Positions 31,169 to 34,297 of a stretch of DNA of 34,297 nt are shown piece after piece. Source of the stretch: Burkholderiaceae bacterium (GTDB lineage: Bacteria > Pseudomonadota > Gammaproteobacteria > Burkholderiales > Burkholderiaceae_C); the NCBI GenBank assembly GCA_030654805.1, contig JAURWR010000045.1, forward strand, positions 1 through 34,297. The letters run 5' to 3'. The notes under the pieces were generated by a model. The model ran no database searches, had not been told where the DNA came from, and saw only the letters and a list, made by a program, of their open reading frames with translations. Both the position numbers and the translations under genes were made by a program. The first letter of the stretch is position 1. Each line of letters begins with the position of its first letter.

Positions 31169-32661
31169 GACCGCCGGGCCGCCCCAAGGGCGAATACCGG
31201 AGTGCGCAGAACGAAGGTACCCGAGTGAGCCCGCCCGGCCGCCCGAAGGGCTCATACCGGAGTGCGAAGCACGAAGGCAGTCCAGTGACCGCAGCCATGC
31301 CGACGCCGCTGACGCAGCCGACGTATTTCGATGCACTGGCGGAACGGGTTTGCACACCGAACCCGGACGCCGATGGCCGCGCGCTGCGCATCAGCCTGTA
31401 CCTTGCCGCCGAGTCGTCGCAGTTCGTGCGCTTCAACCATGCCCGAGTGCGCCAGGCCACCCAGGTGGTGCAAGGCGACTTGACGCTCTCGGTGGCGGCC
31501 CTGACCGACGGCGGCGGTCGACGCGTCGAGGCCACGCGCAGCCTCACCGGCGACCTCGATTCCGACGTGGAGGCCCTGCTGCAGGACCGCGCGCAGCTGA
31601 TCGCCGATCTTGCGGAGATCCCCGACGACCCGCACCTGCTGCTGCCCGATGCGGTGACCTCCAGCCACCGGCACGACAGCGGTGTGCTGCCTTCAGCCGA
31701 CCACCTGGTGCGAACGGTGGCGAACGCAGCGTCTGGTCTCGATCTGGTCGGCCACTGTGCCAGTGGTGCGGTGGTGCGTGCCTTCGCCGACAGCCGCGGC
31801 CAGCGCCACTGGCATCACGTCGAGACCTTCCACTTCGAGTGGTGCCTGGTGGCCGCAGGCGACAAATCGGTGAAGTCGGTCTACGCCGGCACGCACTGGG
31901 ACGACGACGCCTTCGGGCAGCGAGTCGCCGAGGGTGCGCGCCAGTTGCCACTGCTGGCGCGCGCACCACGCAAGCTGGCGCCCGGGGCGTATCGCGCGTA
32001 CTTCACGCCCACCGCGATGAGTGGATTGCTCGGCGTGACCGCTTGGGGCGGCTTCGGCGCGAAGGCGCGGCGCACCGGCACATCGAGCCTGTCGAAGCTC
32101 GAGCGGGGCGAGGCTCGTCTGCACCCGGCCATCTCGGTCGCCGAAGACGCATCCCGCAGCGCCGCCCCGGCGTTCACCGAAGACGGCAGCCTGCGGCCGC
32201 CGCGCATCAGCCTGATCGAGCAGGGGCGTGCCACCGGCACGCTGAACTCGACCCGATCGGCGCGCGAATACGGCATCGAGGCCAACGGGGCCGACGCGCA
32301 GGAATACCCGGTCGCCCTGAGCCTCGCGCCCGGCTCACTGCCTGCGGCCGATGTGCTGGCCGCACTCGGCACCGGCCTGTACGTCAGCGACCTCTGGTAC
32401 CTCAACTACTCCGACTGCGCCGAGTGTCGGCTGACCGGCATGACACGCTTCGCCTGCTTCTGGGTCGAAGACGGACGCCTCGCCGAACCGTTGGAGGTGA
32501 TGCGCTTCGACGATTCGTTTCTGCGCATGTTCGGCGACGGCCTGATCGCTCTGACCGACACGGCCGAGCTGATCCTGGCGGGCCGGGTGATGCGCGAGCG
32601 GCCGCTGGGTTCGCTGTGGACGCCGGGCGCGCTGGTTGAGGGGTGGCAGCTGACCTTGTGA
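31165..32661 (+). CDS. TldE/PmbA-like partner subunit with repeat-derived N-terminus
   Basis: 498 aa if started at the ATG at 31165, which overlaps the stop of the TldD-like gene. The first 40 residues are then two copies of P-P-G-R-P-K-G-x-Y-R-S-A-x-x-E-G. The family-like domain begins near M-P-T-P-L at 31297 (alternative ATG, 454 aa; GTG at 31285 is also possible). The body follows the TldE pattern: no H-E-x-x-x-H, S-H-R-H-D in the middle and Y-L-N-Y-S-D..L-T-G-M-T-R-F near the C-terminus. It should pair with the preceding catalytic subunit. Ends in the convergent gap with the GST gene, where GCACCA-ACC-TGGTGC (32667-32681) is a small hairpin. Confidence 0.87.
   Translation: MRPPGRPKGEYRSAQNEGTRVSPPGRPKGSYRSAKHEGSPVTAAMPTPLTQPTYFDALAERVCTPNPDADGRALRISLYLAAESSQFVRFNHARVRQATQVVQGDLTLSVAALTDGGGRRVEATRSLTGDLDSDVEALLQDRAQLIADLAEIPDDPHLLLPDAVTSSHRHDSGVLPSADHLVRTVANAASGLDLVGHCASGAVVRAFADSRGQRHWHHVETFHFEWCLVAAGDKSVKSVYAGTHWDDDAFGQRVAEGARQLPLLARAPRKLAPGAYRAYFTPTAMSGLLGVTAWGGFGAKARRTGTSSLSKLERGEARLHPAISVAEDASRSAAPAFTEDGSLRPPRISLIEQGRATGTLNSTRSAREYGIEANGADAQEYPVALSLAPGSLPAADVLAALGTGLYVSDLWYLNYSDCAECRLTGMTRFACFWVEDGRLAEPLEVMRFDDSFLRMFGDGLIALTDTAELILAGRVMRERPLGSLWTPGALVEGWQLTL
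31171..31290 (+). repeat. Two tandem 60-bp direct repeats at the TldD/TldE junction
   Basis: Copy 1 (31171-31230) and copy 2 (31231-31290) are about 80 percent alike by eye, both containing ACCGGAGTGCG and CGAAGG. Each is exactly 20 codons long and in frame with the downstream gene, coding for P-P-G-R-P-K-G-(E/S)-Y-R-S-A-x-x-E-G-x-x-V-(S/T). Copy 2 contains a short GCCCGAAGGGC stem. I recall near-identical peptides at gene junctions in other Burkholderiales, which suggests a dispersed intergenic repeat family. Confidence 0.75.
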
Positions 32662-32718
32662 CGATGGCACCAACCTGGTGCGATCGGTCGGTCTGCACGA
32701 TTTCGGAGCGCCGCGCCC

Positions 32719-33462
32719 TCAGAACTCCATGTCGAGTTCTTCGATGTCCTCGTACTCACGCTTGGCCGCAGCAATCCACTCCTTCATCTCGGGCATCGCC
32801 ATCACCGTGTGGCAGTAGGCAGCCGACGTGCTGTCGAGCTTGACGTGGTAGGTCACGAAGCGAGTCACGACCGGCGCATACATCGCGTCGGCCATGCAAG
32901 GGTGATCACCGAACAGGAACGGCCCGCCGTACTGCGTGAGGCACTCGTGCCAGATCGCGGTGATGCGCTCGACATCGCCGATGGCCCGCGCCCACACCTT
33001 GTAGCCAGGGAAGTTGCCCTTGAGGTTCATCGGCAAGGCCGAGCGCAGGCTGCTGAAGCCCGAGTGCATTTCGCCGCAGATGGCTCGGCAGTGGGCCCGC
33101 GCAGCGATGTCGGCAGGCAGCAGGCCGGCCTTCGGCTTCACCTCGGCCAGGTACTCGCCGATGGCCAGCGTGTCCCACACCTTGATGCTGCCGTGCGTCA
33201 GACAAGGCACCAGGATCGACGGCGACAGCAGCAGGATTTCCTTGCGTGCATTGGCGTCGTCGGGCGACACGACCACCTCGTCGAAATCGAGTCCGGCGAG
33301 CTTGGTCATCAACCAACCACGCAGTGACCACGACGAATAGTTTTTGCTGCTCAGCGTGAGGCTGGCCGCTGCGGGCGCCTTGGGCGCCGCATGCGACACA
33401 GTGCGCTTGGGCTTCGCGGCCACGCCACTGCTGCTGGTACGGGTTTTCAACGCGGTGGCCAT
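32719..33462 (-). CDS. Glutathione S-transferase family protein with basic N-terminal tail
   Basis: 247 aa. The thioredoxin-like GST domain starts at about residue 35 with L-T-L-S-S-K-N-Y-S-S-W-S-L-R, placing the likely catalytic Ser in the N-Y-S-S-W-S motif, then S-P-S-I-L-V-P-C-L (Val-Pro cis-proline loop) and W-D-T-L-A-I-G-E-Y-L. The helical C-terminal domain ends F-G-D-H-P-C-M-A-D-A-M-Y-A-P-V-V-T-R-F. The first 34 residues (K-T-R-T-S-S-S..A-K-P-K-R-T-V) are Lys/Ala/Ser-rich and absent from typical GSTs. The ATG at 33460-33462 starts just before this tail. Divergent from the PHB depolymerase gene. Confidence 0.9.
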   Translation of the reverse strand: MATALKTRTSSSGVAAKPKRTVSHAAPKAPAAASLTLSSKNYSSWSLRGWLMTKLAGLDFDEVVVSPDDANARKEILLLSPSILVPCLTHGSIKVWDTLAIGEYLAEVKPKAGLLPADIAARAHCRAICGEMHSGFSSLRSALPMNLKGNFPGYKVWARAIGDVERITAIWHECLTQYGGPFLFGDHPCMADAMYAPVVTRFVTYHVKLDSTSAAYCHTVMAMPEMKEWIAAAKREYEDIEELDMEF

Positions 33463-33634
33463 GGGGGGCAGCTCCAGTCGATAGATGTGCCCGACAGCGA
33501 GTGCAAGCGTTGTGCCAGTGCCTGCCGTGACCCGTGCACGCCCCCAGAACGACCACCGGCAGACCGACGACCGGCAGTCCGCTGGCGCAGGAGTTGCAAG
33601 AGGGGAACTCATGGCAAGTTCCTGGAGAGAGCGG

Positions 33635-34297
33635 ATGATGTACGAGGCCTATCAGGCGCAGACCGACCTGTTGTGGCCGCTGCGCACCTTCACCAAGGCT
33701 GCGCTTCCCATGCTCAAGGACGGCACCTACGGATGGAGCCGCTTGACGCCCAATCGCAAGCTGGCAGCCGCCTGGGAGGTATTCGGGCTCAGCGAGATCA
33801 CGCACCGGCGGCGACCATTCGCGATTGATCGTGTCACGGTGACCGGTGTCGACGAACCGGTGGCGATCACCGAAGAGGTCACTCATGTCGCCTCGTTCGC
33901 CACGCTGCTGCACTTCAAGAAGGCCCGCCTCAACGACAAGATGCACCCCAAGGTGCTGATCGTGGCGCCGATGTCAGGGCACTTCGCCACGCTGTTGCGC
34001 GAGACGGTGCGCACGATGCTGGCCGACCACGATGTCTACATCACCGACTGGCACAACGCACGCGACGTGCCGCTGGACCACGGCAAGTTCGGACTCGACG
34101 AATACACCGAACACATCATCGAGTTCCTCGGCATCATGGGCCCGGGCTCGCACCTGATGGCGATCTGCCAGCCCTGTGTGTCGGCGCTCGCCGCCACTGC
34201 GGTGATGTCCGAAGACCACCACCCCGCGACCCCGGCCAGCCTGACGTTGATGGCCGGCCCGATCGACTGCCGCATCAGCCCGACCGCAGTCAACCAG
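33635..34297 (+). CDS. phaZ: Intracellular poly(3-hydroxybutyrate) depolymerase, N-terminal part (runs off window)
   Basis: 221 codons, continuing past the end of the window. The enzyme degrades native PHB granules in the cytoplasm to hydroxybutyrate. The start M-M-Y-E-A-Y-Q-A-Q-T-D-L, P-M-S-G-H-F-A-T-L-L-R-E-T-V-R-T-M, Y-I-T-D-W-H-N-A-R-D-V-P and H-L-M-A-I-C-Q-P are conserved blocks of the Ralstonia PhaZ1 type, where a Cys in this last block (about 178 here, 183 in Ralstonia) is the nucleophile. I chose the ATG at 33635, six bases after GGAGAG; an ATG at 33611 in the same frame is less well placed. It implies that the organism stores PHB. Confidence 0.93.
   Translation, partial: MMYEAYQAQTDLLWPLRTFTKAALPMLKDGTYGWSRLTPNRKLAAAWEVFGLSEITHRRRPFAIDRVTVTGVDEPVAITEEVTHVASFATLLHFKKARLNDKMHPKVLIVAPMSGHFATLLRETVRTMLADHDVYITDWHNARDVPLDHGKFGLDEYTEHIIEFLGIMGPGSHLMAICQPCVSALAATAVMSEDHHPATPASLTLMAGPIDCRISPTAVNQ

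Noticed and set aside
29699-31357. 552-codon minus-strand frame opposite the TldD-like gene
   Set aside because: Shadow of a gene with an intact metal-binding motif on the plus strand; its own translation has no recognisable features.

Overview
High-GC bacterial DNA from what is most likely a beta-proteobacterium of the order Burkholderiales (Leptothrix/Rubrivivax/Sphaerotilus-like). The pointers are codon use, the intracellular PHB depolymerase, and a repeat coding for P-P-G-R-P-K-G-x-Y-R-S-A that I associate with such genomes. No rRNA, tRNA, CRISPR array, insertion sequence or phage gene was seen; this is an ordinary chromosomal segment with several accessory modules and three decayed gene remnants.

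Layout. 1-4.7 kb: end-on methyltransferase (partial), an unrecognised 176-aa protein, a TIGR03643/DUF2805 protein, an OsmC peroxidase, a decayed VWA/metallopeptidase gene, a multi-pass membrane protein and a TetR regulator. 4.7-7.6 kb: an operon of a HpaB/4-hydroxybutyryl-CoA-dehydratase-like flavoprotein and an old-yellow-enzyme reductase, divergent from tetR, with a perfect TTGAAC-ACC-GTTCAA palindrome between them. 7.6-11.1 kb: a stand-alone receiver protein translationally coupled to a large hybrid histidine kinase whose N-terminus is an ethylene-receptor-like copper-binding membrane domain. 11.3-15.5 kb: HMG-CoA-lyase-like enzyme, a small coiled-coil protein and an unusual chemoreceptor with a C-terminal Cache domain; the last two have sigma-28-like promoters.

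15.5-20.4 kb (minus strand) is the most interesting part: two complete, different bufferin (copper-binding modified peptide) gene sets in tandem, bufA1-bufB1-bufC1-doxX followed by bufA2-bufB2-bufC2. Each small secreted Cys-rich precursor is followed by its own MNIO (DUF692) modifying enzyme and DUF2063 partner. Both sets are preceded by the same promoter-like signature, GTGTAAGG then 14 bases then CCGAC, suggesting control by one ECF sigma factor encoded elsewhere. Upstream are a putative Na+/H+ antiporter, a CcdA membrane thiol transporter and a periplasmic thioredoxin.

23-34 kb: a response-regulator remnant, a PAS/GGDEF diguanylate cyclase, a His-rich secreted protein with a TonB-dependent receptor (TTG start; inverted repeats in its leader), a patatin-like phospholipase, a TldD/PmbA-type protease pair whose second member carries an in-frame 60-bp tandem repeat at its start, a GST-family protein with a basic N-terminal tail, and the 5' part of an intracellular PHB depolymerase gene running off the end. 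Function calls rest on remembered family motifs, not on a database search.
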